Assembly (NCBI RefSeq): GCF_000733755.1
Contig: NZ_JPOF01000008.1
Coordinates: 62,001 to 126,000, forward strand
Length of the DNA: 64,000 bases
Reading direction: 5' to 3'
Source of the DNA: Lachnoclostridium phytofermentans
GTDB lineage: Bacteria > Bacillota > Clostridia > Lachnospirales > Lachnospiraceae
Shown here: positions 17,078 to 26,221 of the stretch, piece after piece
How positions within the stretch are numbered: the stretch's first letter is position 1
Layout: each line of letters starts with the position of its first letter
Program-made: the position numbers and the translations under genes
Notes under the pieces: model-generated
The model's database searches: none
Told to the model about the DNA's origin: nothing
The model's input: only the letters and a program-made list of their open reading frames with translations

Positions 17078-19711
17078 TTAGTGCTTGCCAAACTTACGCT
17101 GGAAGAATTTTACCACTTCGACAATAGGGATTGTTAAGAAAGCAAGTCCTAAAGCCACGAAGTATTCAGGTAATGAAATATGCTCGAAACCAAACGCTGT
17201 GGAGATACCTGGGAGGTAAATAACAGCTGTGGTAAGAACAAGGCTAAGTGCCATACCACCAATTAAGTAGATATTGTGGTGTTTCATATGAAGAATACTC
17301 TTTCTTTGGCTACGTAAGTTAAAGGAATGGAAAATCTCTGCCATGGACATCGCAAGGAATGCCATTGTCATTCCATCTTCACTGTTAGCGATTTCCCAAA
17401 CACCAGCTTCCATATAGTGACCGATAAAATAAGCCGCTAAGGTAATAACGGTAACCATAGCACCCTGGTATAATACGTCTACACCTAGACCACCGGAAAA
17501 AATACCGTCCTTGGTGCTTCTTGGCTTACGTTCCATAATATCCTTTTCAGCCTTTTCTACACCAAGAGCAAGCGCTGGGAAACAGTCTGTAATCAGGTTA
17601 ATCCATAACAGGTGAACTGGTTTTAAAATTGTAAATCCAAGAATTGTAGCAACAAATATACTTAATACTTCACTTAAGTTACTGGAAAGTAAGAACTGAA
17701 TTGCTTTACGGATGTTATCATAAATACGTCGACCTTCTCCAACTGCACTTACGATGGTTGCGAAGTTATCATCAGCGAGTACCATGTCAGCAACGTTCTT
17801 TGTAACGTCAGTACCTGTAATACCCATACCAACACCAATATCAGCAGACTTGATACTTGGAGCATCGTTAACACCGTCACCGGTCATTGCAGTTATCTTG
17901 CCCTTTGCTTTCCAAGCATTTACGATACGAACTTTATGTTCAGGCTGTACACGAGCGTATACAGAATAACGTTCGATTTCAGTTTTAAATGCCTCCTCAG
18001 AGATTTCATTTAATTCAGCACCAGTAATAGCTTCTTTGGCATCTTTGATAATTCCAAGCTGTGTAGCAATCGCAACAGCAGTATCGCGGTGGTCACCAGT
18101 AATCATAATAGGACGAATACCGGCTTTTTTACATTCTTCAATCGCTCCAATTACCTCTGGACGGATAGGATCAATCATACCAGTTAGACCGACGAAAATT
18201 AACTCTTTTTCTAAGTTCTCAGGGCTAACATCGGTTGGAACACTCTCATAATTTCTGTATGCAGCAGCTAACACACGAAGCGCTTTATCTGCCATTTCTT
18301 TATTTTTTGAAAGAATCTCTTTACGGATAGCGTCTGTTAATGGAACGACTTTACCCTGATATAATACATGAGTACAACATTTTAAAACTTCATCCGGAGC
18401 ACCTTTGGTGTATTGAACAATTCCATCTGCGGTCTTATGAATAGTACTCATCATCTTACGAACGGAATCAAATGGTGCCTCTGCTACACGTGGTTGTTGT
18501 TCCTTTAATTTATTTTTATTGAGAGATAATTTTGTAGCATAATTTACAAGTGCACATTCGGTCGGCTCACCAACTGCATTATTGGTTTCATCAAGTTGAG
18601 CGTCGGAACAAAGTGCCATTGCTGTCGCTAATAAGTCTTCATTTTCTCCGTAGTGTTCTACTACAGTCATCTTATTCTGAGTAAGAGTACCAGTTTTATC
18701 ACTACAGATAATCTGTGCACAACCAAGTGTTTCTACTGCGGTTAACTTACGGATAACCGCATTTTTCTTACTCATGTTAGTAACACCGATACTAAGTACA
18801 ATAGTAACTACAGTAGCAAGTCCTTCTGGAATTGCAGCAACGGCCAAACTTACGGCAACCATAAAAGTATTTAAAGCAACTTCTCCGTTGATTTCACCAG
18901 CAGTCAGCAAACTAAAACCAAAGATAAATGCACAAATACCAATAACTAGTACAGTTAGGACTTTACTTAACTGAGCTAACTTAATCTGTAATGGAGTACG
19001 TCCCTCTTTTGCATTTGCAAGTGCATCTGCAATCTTACCCATCTCGGTATCCATACCAGTTGCAGTGATAACTGCTGAACCACGGCCATATACGATAACA
19101 CTACCCATATAGACCATATTTTTTCTATCACCAAGTGGGATATCTTTTTCTTTACCAAGAGTTAATTTCTCCACTTTTTTATTTACCGGAACACTTTCTC
19201 CAGTAAGAGCAGCTTCTTCTACTTTTAGGCTTGCGCTTTCTAATAATCTCGCATCTGCAGGAACCGCATCGCCTGCTTCAAGTAAAATAACATCACCAAC
19301 AACTAAGTCTTCACTTTTAATGCTTTGAATCACACCATCACGAAGAACTTTACTTGTGGCTGCTGCCATTTCTTGAAGAGCTTCAATTGCTTTTTCTGCT
19401 TTACTTTCTTGAGTTACACCTAGGATTGCATTGATAATAACTACAGCAAGAATAATTAATACATCGGCGAAGGATTCGTTTGCATAAGCAGCAGTAATAC
19501 CGGATACGGTTGCTGCACACAACAGGATAATTGTCATCGGATCCTTCATCTGGGAAAAGAACCTAGCAATCAGAGATACTTTTTCTGCTTCTTTCAGTTT
19601 GTTCTTACCGTTTTTTAAAAGCCTGTCTTCGCTTTCCTTCGATGTAAGACCAGTAGATTGACTCCCAATCTCTTTTAATACATCGTCAGTAGATTTTAAG
19701 TAATAATTCAT
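17078..19711 (-). CDS. P-type cation-transporting ATPase (PMR1/SERCA-like; Mn2+ or Ca2+ exporter)
   Basis: 877 residues with the full P2-type plan: N-terminal cation-ATPase domain, TGES loop (170-173) in the actuator domain, transmembrane PEGL (295-298), phosphorylated Asp338 in SDKTGTLTQNK, KGAPDEVL and TGDHRDTA in the nucleotide domain, TGDGVNDAPSIK hinge, and six C-terminal transmembrane helices. By sequence alone it would be called a calcium pump. The leader carries a yybP-ykoY riboswitch with a terminator, an RNA class that senses Mn2+ and sits before Mn exporters including P-type ATPases, so manganese efflux is a strong possibility. The start ATG has an aggaag site. It is monocistronic as far as the window shows. 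Confidence 0.95.
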   Translation of the reverse strand: MNYYLKSTDDVLKEIGSQSTGLTSKESEDRLLKNGKNKLKEAEKVSLIARFFSQMKDPMTIILLCAATVSGITAAYANESFADVLIILAVVIINAILGVTQESKAEKAIEALQEMAAATSKVLRDGVIQSIKSEDLVVGDVILLEAGDAVPADARLLESASLKVEEAALTGESVPVNKKVEKLTLGKEKDIPLGDRKNMVYMGSVIVYGRGSAVITATGMDTEMGKIADALANAKEGRTPLQIKLAQLSKVLTVLVIGICAFIFGFSLLTAGEINGEVALNTFMVAVSLAVAAIPEGLATVVTIVLSIGVTNMSKKNAVIRKLTAVETLGCAQIICSDKTGTLTQNKMTVVEHYGENEDLLATAMALCSDAQLDETNNAVGEPTECALVNYATKLSLNKNKLKEQQPRVAEAPFDSVRKMMSTIHKTADGIVQYTKGAPDEVLKCCTHVLYQGKVVPLTDAIRKEILSKNKEMADKALRVLAAAYRNYESVPTDVSPENLEKELIFVGLTGMIDPIRPEVIGAIEECKKAGIRPIMITGDHRDTAVAIATQLGIIKDAKEAITGAELNEISEEAFKTEIERYSVYARVQPEHKVRIVNAWKAKGKITAMTGDGVNDAPSIKSADIGVGMGITGTDVTKNVADMVLADDNFATIVSAVGEGRRIYDNIRKAIQFLLSSNLSEVLSIFVATILGFTILKPVHLLWINLITDCFPALALGVEKAEKDIMERKPRSTKDGIFSGGLGVDVLYQGAMVTVITLAAYFIGHYMEAGVWEIANSEDGMTMAFLAMSMAEIFHSFNLRSQRKSILHMKHHNIYLIGGMALSLVLTTAVIYLPGISTAFGFEHISLPEYFVALGLAFLTIPIVEVVKFFQRKFGKH

Positions 19712-19976
19712 TCCAATCTTCCTTTCTTATAAGTATAACTGTCTACATAGCATTTGGTTGAAAGCATATGTATGTTCTTTTTTTATTTAATCTTTTGATG
19801 CATTTTTAATTGATAAATAAATACACCATACTAATCCGATGTGAAGATATTCATACGTAATTTTGTTTATTATCATAACGCTATGCTTTATTGAAGTTTG
19901 AAGTAGAAATTATAAAATATGTTTTCATAAAACTTACAATATGTTATCTATTGATAGCATTTTTATACTACGCAGC

Positions 19977-20023
19977 AAAAAGACTCATGCATAACTTAAA
20001 TAATAAAAAGTTATACATGAGTC
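19977..20023 (-). terminator. riboswitch expression-platform terminator
   Basis: On the minus strand, agactcatgtataactt pairs with aagttatgcatgagtct (one mismatch) and is followed by a run of five T. The 5' arm overlaps the 3' end of the yybP-ykoY aptamer, the hallmark of a transcriptional switch: a folded aptamer would hold the gagactc segment and prevent the terminator. The 265 bases from here to the ATPase start show no gene. Confidence 0.85.
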
Positions 20024-20109
20024 TCATTCTCTAAGGCAAACCAGGCATAAAGCCATGATGTTGGAATTGCCGCGTAAGCAAAAGTTTACGTAAATTACTC
20101 CCTCACTCT
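20019..20109 (-). promoter_or_regulatory. yybP-ykoY manganese riboswitch aptamer
   Basis: Read on the minus strand the segment contains the conserved 5' element gagggagta, the central CAACATCATGGC internal loop, gcctggtttgcc and the 3' gagactc, in the order and spacing of the yybP-ykoY family. The terminal gagt/actc helix closes it. Family members bind Mn2+ and switch on exporters. The downstream gene encodes a P-type ATPase, a well-known yybP-ykoY target. Identified by eye from conserved elements, not by covariance search. Confidence 0.82.
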
Positions 20110-20305
20110 ATATTGGATATTAGATTAAATTTACAATGATCAAATGGAAACCATTTGTTACAGACCAATGATAACAGATTTTTTTGAATAATCAAGTCTT
20201 TTCATCATTTTTTAATGTTTCCTTAACAGAACTACAAGTTTTCCCTTGTAATATATCTGAATTTTGCTTAAACTAAATATAGTTTGTTTAGAAAGGATGA
20301 AGGAT

Positions 20306-21322
20306 ATGATATACCCATCATTATTAAAAAAAGGTGATACGATAGGTGTAACGGCTTGTTCAGACGGAAAACCTGATGTATTGGATGCAGTAAGGCTTGA
20401 TCATGCTAAAGTGCAGCTAGATAAGATAGGTTATAAAGTTCTTGAGACTAAAAATACCAGAACGAGTTTTAAAAACCGTAGTTCTTCTGCAATGGAGCGT
20501 AAGGAGCAGCTGGAGGAATTATTTGAGAATGACGAAGTAAAGGCAATTATAATGGTCTCTGGTGGGGATTATTTGTTAGAGATGTTACCGCTTCTTGATT
20601 ATGATAAATTTATAGAGAATCCGAAATGGATTCAAGGATATTCTGATCCAACGGGACTTTTATATACCATTACAGTTGGATGTGATATTGCAACAGTTTA
20701 TGGTTGCAATTTTTCTGATTTTGGTATGGGGGAATGGCATCACTCCTTAGAGAATAACCTAAAACTCTTACAAGGGGAAGGTGTGAAACAAGAAAGTTTT
20801 GATTTTTTTATGGATGGATTTAAGAGTAAGGTAACTGGATATGAAGGGTATGATTCTGACAAAGAAGTTTGCTGGAGAAATGCTCGTGGAGAAGATGAAA
20901 TCCTAATAGAGGGAAGATTTCTTGGTGGGTGCCTTGATGTTTTACTTAACATTGTCGGAACAAAATATGATAAAACGACACAGTTTATAGAGAAATATAA
21001 AGAGGATGGAATCGTATGGTATCTAGAAAGCTTTAGTAGAGATTCTGAAGAATTATTTACAGGCTTATGGAATTTAAGAGAAGCAGGATGGTTTCAATAT
21101 GCCAAGGGATTTGTTTTTGGTCGTCCTTGCTTTTTTGAAACACATACAGACACCACATATGAAGAGGCTATCTTATCCATATTAGAAGAGCTTAAGGTTC
21201 CGATTATATTCGATGCAGATTTTGGGCATAAACCACCTCGTATGGCAATCATCAATGGAGCTAAGGGAAAGGTCTATTCCAAAGGCAAATCAGGATATAT
21301 CTATCAAAAAGCAGAAGATTAA
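20306..21322 (+). CDS. LD-carboxypeptidase family protein (peptidase S66, LdcA/MccF-like)
   Basis: About 338 residues. Starts at 20297 and 20306 are both possible; the upstream frame from 20264 has no ribosome site, while aaagga lies 9 bases before 20306. The S66 family serine peptidases trim L,D-bonds of murein tetrapeptides or, in MccF, cleave microcin C conjugates. Visible motifs are GDTIGVTACSDG at the N terminus, IMVSGGDYLLEMLPLLDYD, the GYSDPTGL segment, GRFLGGCLDVL and the C-terminal FDADFGHKPPRMAIINGAKG with the expected His. No signal peptide, consistent with cytoplasmic LdcA action on recycled muropeptides. It appears monocistronic, with about 40 bases of AT-rich promoter-like DNA upstream. 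Confidence 0.85.
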   Translation: MIYPSLLKKGDTIGVTACSDGKPDVLDAVRLDHAKVQLDKIGYKVLETKNTRTSFKNRSSSAMERKEQLEELFENDEVKAIIMVSGGDYLLEMLPLLDYDKFIENPKWIQGYSDPTGLLYTITVGCDIATVYGCNFSDFGMGEWHHSLENNLKLLQGEGVKQESFDFFMDGFKSKVTGYEGYDSDKEVCWRNARGEDEILIEGRFLGGCLDVLLNIVGTKYDKTTQFIEKYKEDGIVWYLESFSRDSEELFTGLWNLREAGWFQYAKGFVFGRPCFFETHTDTTYEEAILSILEELKVPIIFDADFGHKPPRMAIINGAKGKVYSKGKSGYIYQKAED

Positions 21323-21582
21323 GAGAAAATGCTATAGCGTTTAAGTTTAAAATAAGTTTTTTTTAATGAAAATGTAAAAGAATATAAAACAATAGAAAAG
21401 ATAAATATGCTATGATAGAAATATCTTGATATTCCAATTTTTAGTGATATAATCGAGTAGGATAGATATCATATGTCCGATAAGGATGCGCGTGGCGCGC
21501 GACAATAGATAGTAACTTGAGTAGCGATAGCTTAGAATTACGTGCAAAGTATGAAGCTTTAGAAAGGAGATTCTTCTTTGTT

Positions 21583-23922
21583 ATGAAGGAGGAGAGGGAG
21601 AAGGATAATTCCGTATTACGAATGCTAAAAAGGATAGGTCACTTTTTTAGAAAAACAGTTCGAAGATGTAGGGAAATAAAAAATACAGCTCTTTCCTATG
21701 TAAAATCTACAAAGGATGAATACAAAAAAACTATGGATCATATCAATCAAGCAAAAAGTCAGAAGCCGAGTCATAAAGTTAATCATACCTCAGATAACGA
21801 AGAATCTAAGGAAAAGAAAAACAATAATTATTGGGATTTACTTAAAGTGAGCATGAGAGGCGAATTTAAAAATAAAGGAACTCTCTCGATGCTTTTTTTC
21901 CCATGTCTATTAATATACATCGAGTTAAGTTTTCATCTTCTAGTTTTTAAAAAGTTAGATAGTAATATTATATATCCGATAGTAATGGGTATTGTTGTGG
22001 GGTTCTTTCTTACAGCAGTAACAAGTATATGGAAAGAACGGATCAATCGTGTACTTACAGTAATATTAACTATAATGATTAGTATATGGTTTTGTGTTCA
22101 ATTAGTTTTTGAACATATTTTTAGAACTTTTTTATCACTTTATAGTGTCGGAGAAAACGGTGGTGATGTGTTAGAATTCTGGAGAGAGGCATTGAATGGA
22201 ATTCTAGCAAAATTGCCAGGTATTTTTCTTTTATTACTGCCAATACCAGTATTAGTTCTACTCTTAAAAAAAGTATCTATGAAAGAGAAAAGACATCCAC
22301 TTTATGCAGGAGTGCAGGTTCTAATGGGAATCGGATGTTATTTTATTTTCTTACTCTTACTCTTACTTCCAGGGAAGATGCCACATACTCCTTATGATTT
22401 ATACCATACCGATTTTGTTCAAGATCTTGGAATTGAAAAAATTGGATTGCTTACTGCAACGCGGTTTGATATTAGAAATGTGGTATTTGGTGCACCTGAT
22501 TTTAAGATGGGGGGAGATGTGATAGCCTCAGTAGATTTACCAAAGGTTACGAAAGCACCATTACCTACGGAAGTACCGACGAATAATGGAGATCAGTCAG
22601 CATCGAGTGGTACCTCACCGACCCCGTCACCACTTCCAACCCCTACACCAATTGATACTTCACCGAATGTTCTTACGATAGATTTCGCTAATCTAGCAGA
22701 AGGAGAGAAAGAGAAGACGATTAAAAATCTACATCAATATTTCTCTACCGTAACTCCAACAAATAAAAATGAGTATACGGGAATGTTTGAAGGGTATAAT
22801 CTAATTTTTCTCACTGCGGAAGGTTTTTCTCCATGGGCAGTTGACCCAGTTGTAACACCAACACTTTATAAACTTACCCATTCCGGATTTGTATTTGAGA
22901 ATTTCTATACTCCAATTTGGTGGACGAGCACAAGTGATGGTGAATTTGTTGCTTGTACTGGTTTAATACCGAACGGGACAAATAGTTTTACGAAATCAGC
23001 AAAAGGTGATATGCCATTAGCCTTGGGCTGGCAGTTTAAAGAACTTGGCTATAGCACAAGAGCATACCATAATCATAGTTACAAATATTATAATAGAAAT
23101 CTAACGCACCCTAATATGGGCTATGATTACAAAGGAGCGAATGGCGGTGGATTAGAAGTAAAACCAACATGGCCGGAATCTGATCTTGAGATGATGGAGG
23201 TTACATTACCAGAGTATATCAAGGACGAAAAATTTCACACCTACTATATGACGGTGAGTGGTCATATGGAATATACGTTTTTGGGTAATTCAATGTCAGT
23301 AAAGAACAAAAGTTATGTGGAAAACTTGCCATATTCCGATGATTGCAAAGCTTATATTGCCTGCAATAAAGAACTTGATTTAGCGCTTGAATATCTGATA
23401 AAAAGTTTAGATGAAGCAGGAGTTTTGGATAAAACAGTGATTGTTATGAGTGCAGACCATTATCCATATGGACTTTCCATGGATGAAATTAACGAACTGG
23501 CAGGACATAAGGTGGAGGAAAACTTTGAATTGTATAAAAATAATTTAGTTTTGTGGAATTCTCAGATAGAAGAGCCAATTATTGTGGATAAATACTGTTC
23601 CAGCCTTGATATTATGCCAACCGTATATAACTTATTTGGAATTCCTTATGATTCTAGATTATTTATGGGGCAAGATATTCTTTCCGATGCGCCAGCTCTC
23701 GTTATGATGTCGAATCAGAGTTTTATCACAGACCACATTATGTATAACTCAAAAACTGGTGAGATTGTAAAACTTGATGATGAGGAGCTACCGGAGAACT
23801 ATGTAAAAGCCTATGTAAACATTGTACGAAACAAATTCAATGTATCTGGAAGTATGATAAAAAATAATTATTATCATAGCATTTTAAGCTACCTTGGCTT
23901 AGAAACCTATGATAAAAAATAA
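21583..23922 (+). CDS. LtaS-like sulfatase-superfamily membrane enzyme (lipoteichoic acid synthase/phosphoglycerol transferase)
   Basis: 779 residues from the ATG at 21583 (aaaggaga 13 bases upstream); the frame can also be read from a TTG at 21517 without a ribosome site. A basic N-terminal region of about 100 residues is followed by about four transmembrane helices, then a Pro/Thr-rich linker (TPSPLPTPTP) and an extracellular alkaline-phosphatase-fold domain. Catalytic Thr450 lies in WTSTSDGEF, matching the KTSDSEF-type site of LtaS, and SADHYPYG supplies metal ligands. Such enzymes transfer glycerol-phosphate from phosphatidylglycerol to build lipoteichoic acid or related polymers. The long basic cytoplasmic head and the linker are unusual for LtaS. 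Family sure, exact polymer unknown. Confidence 0.85.
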   Translation: MKEEREKDNSVLRMLKRIGHFFRKTVRRCREIKNTALSYVKSTKDEYKKTMDHINQAKSQKPSHKVNHTSDNEESKEKKNNNYWDLLKVSMRGEFKNKGTLSMLFFPCLLIYIELSFHLLVFKKLDSNIIYPIVMGIVVGFFLTAVTSIWKERINRVLTVILTIMISIWFCVQLVFEHIFRTFLSLYSVGENGGDVLEFWREALNGILAKLPGIFLLLLPIPVLVLLLKKVSMKEKRHPLYAGVQVLMGIGCYFIFLLLLLLPGKMPHTPYDLYHTDFVQDLGIEKIGLLTATRFDIRNVVFGAPDFKMGGDVIASVDLPKVTKAPLPTEVPTNNGDQSASSGTSPTPSPLPTPTPIDTSPNVLTIDFANLAEGEKEKTIKNLHQYFSTVTPTNKNEYTGMFEGYNLIFLTAEGFSPWAVDPVVTPTLYKLTHSGFVFENFYTPIWWTSTSDGEFVACTGLIPNGTNSFTKSAKGDMPLALGWQFKELGYSTRAYHNHSYKYYNRNLTHPNMGYDYKGANGGGLEVKPTWPESDLEMMEVTLPEYIKDEKFHTYYMTVSGHMEYTFLGNSMSVKNKSYVENLPYSDDCKAYIACNKELDLALEYLIKSLDEAGVLDKTVIVMSADHYPYGLSMDEINELAGHKVEENFELYKNNLVLWNSQIEEPIIVDKYCSSLDIMPTVYNLFGIPYDSRLFMGQDILSDAPALVMMSNQSFITDHIMYNSKTGEIVKLDDEELPENYVKAYVNIVRNKFNVSGSMIKNNYYHSILSYLGLETYDKK

Positions 23923-23930
23923 ATTACCCC

Positions 23931-23959
23931 TTGCAACCCTACGATATTCATGGTAATAT
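23931..23959 (+). promoter_or_regulatory. candidate promoter for the T-box operon
   Basis: TTGCAA (23931-23936), 17-base spacer, TAATAT (23954-23959). Placed immediately after the LtaS-like gene and about 70 bases before T-box stem I. Confidence 0.45.
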
Positions 23960-24029
23960 AAGAAATCATTTTATATGATAAAAGGCAATGAAGGAGACTT
24001 TAGTATACAGATGTGTTTTACGACAGGAA

Positions 24030-24322
24030 TGACGCGTCACCGACTGAGAGCGTGTCTTTGACTCTATGTGTATTACGGAACACTCTGGAGCTCGTGAATT
24101 GAATCGACTTAGTCGGTAGTAGGTTCATGCGTCACACGCGTTAAGTGTAAAGAGAGGAGAAGCAAGGGCGTTTCTCAACGTGGGTGGTACCGCGGGAATC
24201 TTAGGGCAGTAATTTGGCTTGTGATTTTATTAGAGACTATGCTTGCCTTATGTTAATAGAATTCTCGTCCCGGAATATTTGTATCGTGATTTTTCACGAC
24301 GCAATTGTTCCGGGACTTTTTT
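24030..24322 (+). promoter_or_regulatory. T-box leader controlling aspS-gatCAB
   Basis: The T-box sequence gggtggtaccgcgg (24182-24195) is exact. Stem I can be drawn from tgacgc (24030-24035) with gcgtca (24130-24135) and ccgact (24040-24045) with agtcgg (24111-24116); gagag follows the 5' strand as in other T-boxes. On the 3' strand the segment gaatcgactt just before agtcgg holds a GAC triplet, an Asp codon, which is my best specifier guess; an AAT (Asn) triplet also overlaps it. Uncharged tRNA would stabilise the antiterminator and let transcription reach the synthetase gene. Family certain, specifier tentative. Confidence 0.9.
24267..24322 (+). terminator. T-box terminator
   Basis: A strong stem (gtcccggaa with ttccgggac) plus a smaller inner hairpin (atcgtga/tcacgac) precedes six T. 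It begins about 70 bases after the T-box sequence and 100 bases before the synthetase ATG, the expected position of the competing terminator. Confidence 0.9.
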
Positions 24323-24423
24323 ATTTATAAGAAATTGAATGCAATTACTTATAATATACCTTTTCTAGGTAAAAGAAGTTTCCTGGAACAAAGATAAAAT
24401 TATCTAGAAAAGGAGAAAACAGT

Positions 24424-25761
24424 ATGGATTTTGTAACAGGAAAAAGAGAGAAAAAAACAGTTTTATTAAGTGAGATCACATCGGGTAATTACGTTAACCA
24501 ATCAGTAACCATACGAGGTTTCGTCCATGCCGTGCGGGATATGAGTGAATTTTCGTTTCTTGTAATTCGAACCTTTGAAGGGATTATTCAATGTGTTACT
24601 TCGATTGAAGTTACAAAGGATATGGTAGCTTTACTGAAAGAAGGCATGACCGTAGAAATACAAGGAGAGGCCCATGAGGAACTTAGAGCTCCAAATGGCT
24701 ATGAAATTATTTTATCAAAGTTAATGGTGTTATCAGAACCAGCAAAGGATAGTACCATGCCGCTGCCAATATCGAAATGGAAGTTAAATACTTCTTTGGA
24801 GGCAAAGCTTTCCCTTAGACCGATTGCTCTTCGAAATATTAGAGAACGTGCAATCTTTAAGATTCAAGAGGGAATAGTAAGAGGTTTTCGTGATTTCTTA
24901 TTCTCTGAGCACTTTACCGAAGTTAGAACACCAAAGATTGTTGCAGGAAATGCAGAAGGTGGAGCGAATGTTTTTAAACTTGAGTACTTTGGGAAAAAGG
25001 CTTTCTTAGCACAGAGCCCTCAGTTTTATAAGCAGACCATGGTTGGAGTATATGACAGAGTGTTTGAGGCAGCTCCAGTATTTCGCGCAGAAAAGCATAA
25101 TACAACAAGACACTTAAATGAGTATACAAGTTTGGATTTTGAGATGGGATATATTGAATCCTTTGAAGACATTATGAATATGGAAACTGCAATGCTAACC
25201 TATATCTTTGAGCTTATTACTAAGGAATATCAAAAGGAATGTGACATTCTAGGAATTTCCTTACCGAAAACGGATAAAATTCCTGCAGTACGTTTTGATG
25301 TAGCAAAGCAGCTGGTTTCAGAGAAATATGACCGCAAGATTAAAAATCCTTATGACTTAGAACCAGAAGAAGAAGTTTTAATTGGACGTTATTTTAAAGA
25401 AGAATATGATTCAGATTTTGTATTTGTTACACACTATCCTTCGAAAAAGCGACCATTTTATGCGATGGATGATCCAAGTGATAAGAAGTTTACCTTAAGT
25501 TTTGATCTGCTGTTTAAGGGAATGGAGATAACAACTGGTGGCCAGAGAATCCATAGTTATGAAGAACAAGTAGAAAAGATGAAGGATCGTGGCATGAATA
25601 TAGAAGATTTTGAACATTATCTTATGATTCATAAGCATGGAATGCCACCACATGGAGGTTTAGGAATTGGGTTAGAGCGTTTGACTATGCGTTTATTAGA
25701 CGAAGCAAATGTTAGAGAGACAACGTTATTCCCAAGAGACGTATCACGACTTGAACCATAA
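24424..25761 (+). CDS. aspS: aspartyl-tRNA synthetase, archaeal/non-discriminating type
   Basis: 445 residues, much shorter than the bacterial-type AspRS (about 590) because it lacks the GAD insertion. An N-terminal OB-fold anticodon-binding domain (about 15-105) is followed by a class IIb catalytic domain with motif 2 (FRAEKHNTTRHLNEYTSLDFE) and motif 3 (GLGIGLERLTMRLL). It lies under a T-box and directly ahead of gatC, gatA and gatB, so it most likely charges both tRNA-Asp and tRNA-Asn with aspartate, the latter being amidated by GatCAB. AsnRS-like enzymes are close relatives; the partner genes and motif pattern favour AspRS. A ggaga site precedes the ATG. Confidence 0.9.
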   Translation: MDFVTGKREKKTVLLSEITSGNYVNQSVTIRGFVHAVRDMSEFSFLVIRTFEGIIQCVTSIEVTKDMVALLKEGMTVEIQGEAHEELRAPNGYEIILSKLMVLSEPAKDSTMPLPISKWKLNTSLEAKLSLRPIALRNIRERAIFKIQEGIVRGFRDFLFSEHFTEVRTPKIVAGNAEGGANVFKLEYFGKKAFLAQSPQFYKQTMVGVYDRVFEAAPVFRAEKHNTTRHLNEYTSLDFEMGYIESFEDIMNMETAMLTYIFELITKEYQKECDILGISLPKTDKIPAVRFDVAKQLVSEKYDRKIKNPYDLEPEEEVLIGRYFKEEYDSDFVFVTHYPSKKRPFYAMDDPSDKKFTLSFDLLFKGMEITTGGQRIHSYEEQVEKMKDRGMNIEDFEHYLMIHKHGMPPHGGLGIGLERLTMRLLDEANVRETTLFPRDVSRLEP

Positions 25762-25817
25762 GAGAGAAGAAGCATTGAACAACGAAGCCTGAGTTTTAGA
25801 ATAGAAAGGAGTATTAC

Positions 25818-26105
25818 ATGGAAATCACCGATCAAACCATAGAATATGTTTCTGCGTTAGCAAAGCTAAGTTTACAACCCGAAGAAAAGGAAAAAGCCAA
25901 AAAAGATCTTGGTAATATTCTTACCTACATCGATATGATGAAGGAATTAGATACCGATGGAATAGAACCTATGTCGCATGCATTTTCTATGAAGAATGTA
26001 TTTCGTGACGATGTGGTTACGAATGAAGATAACCGCGAGGAACTTCTTAAGAATGCGCCAAAGCAAAAGGATGGGTGTTTTATGGTTCCAAAGACCGTAG
26101 ATTAG
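25818..26105 (+). CDS. gatC: Asp-tRNA(Asn)/Glu-tRNA(Gln) amidotransferase subunit C
   Basis: 95 residues, the usual GatC size. It opens with [17 protein letters not shown] and has the conserved [27 protein letters not shown] region that wraps around the GatA-GatB interface and stabilises the complex. It sits 56 bases after aspS with an aaagga site and belongs to the same T-box operon. Confidence 0.95.
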   Translation: MEITDQTIEYVSALAKLSLQPEEKEKAKKDLGNILTYIDMMKELDTDGIEPMSHAFSMKNVFRDDVVTNEDNREELLKNAPKQKDGCFMVPKTVD

Positions 26106-26221
26106 TGCAGTGTGAACGATAACGTTAACTAGAAGAGTTTGTGTATGCGCTGCAACACAGACTTGATAATACGCATTGTCTTATAAGCAAGGCAAAAAGT
26201 AGCGCAGAAATGAGGTAAATC

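Noticed and set aside
20019-20109. c-di-GMP (GEMM) riboswitch on the + strand
   Set aside because: The string ggcaaacc recalls GEMM, but the rest does not fit, while the minus strand matches yybP-ykoY in order and has a matching terminator and target gene.
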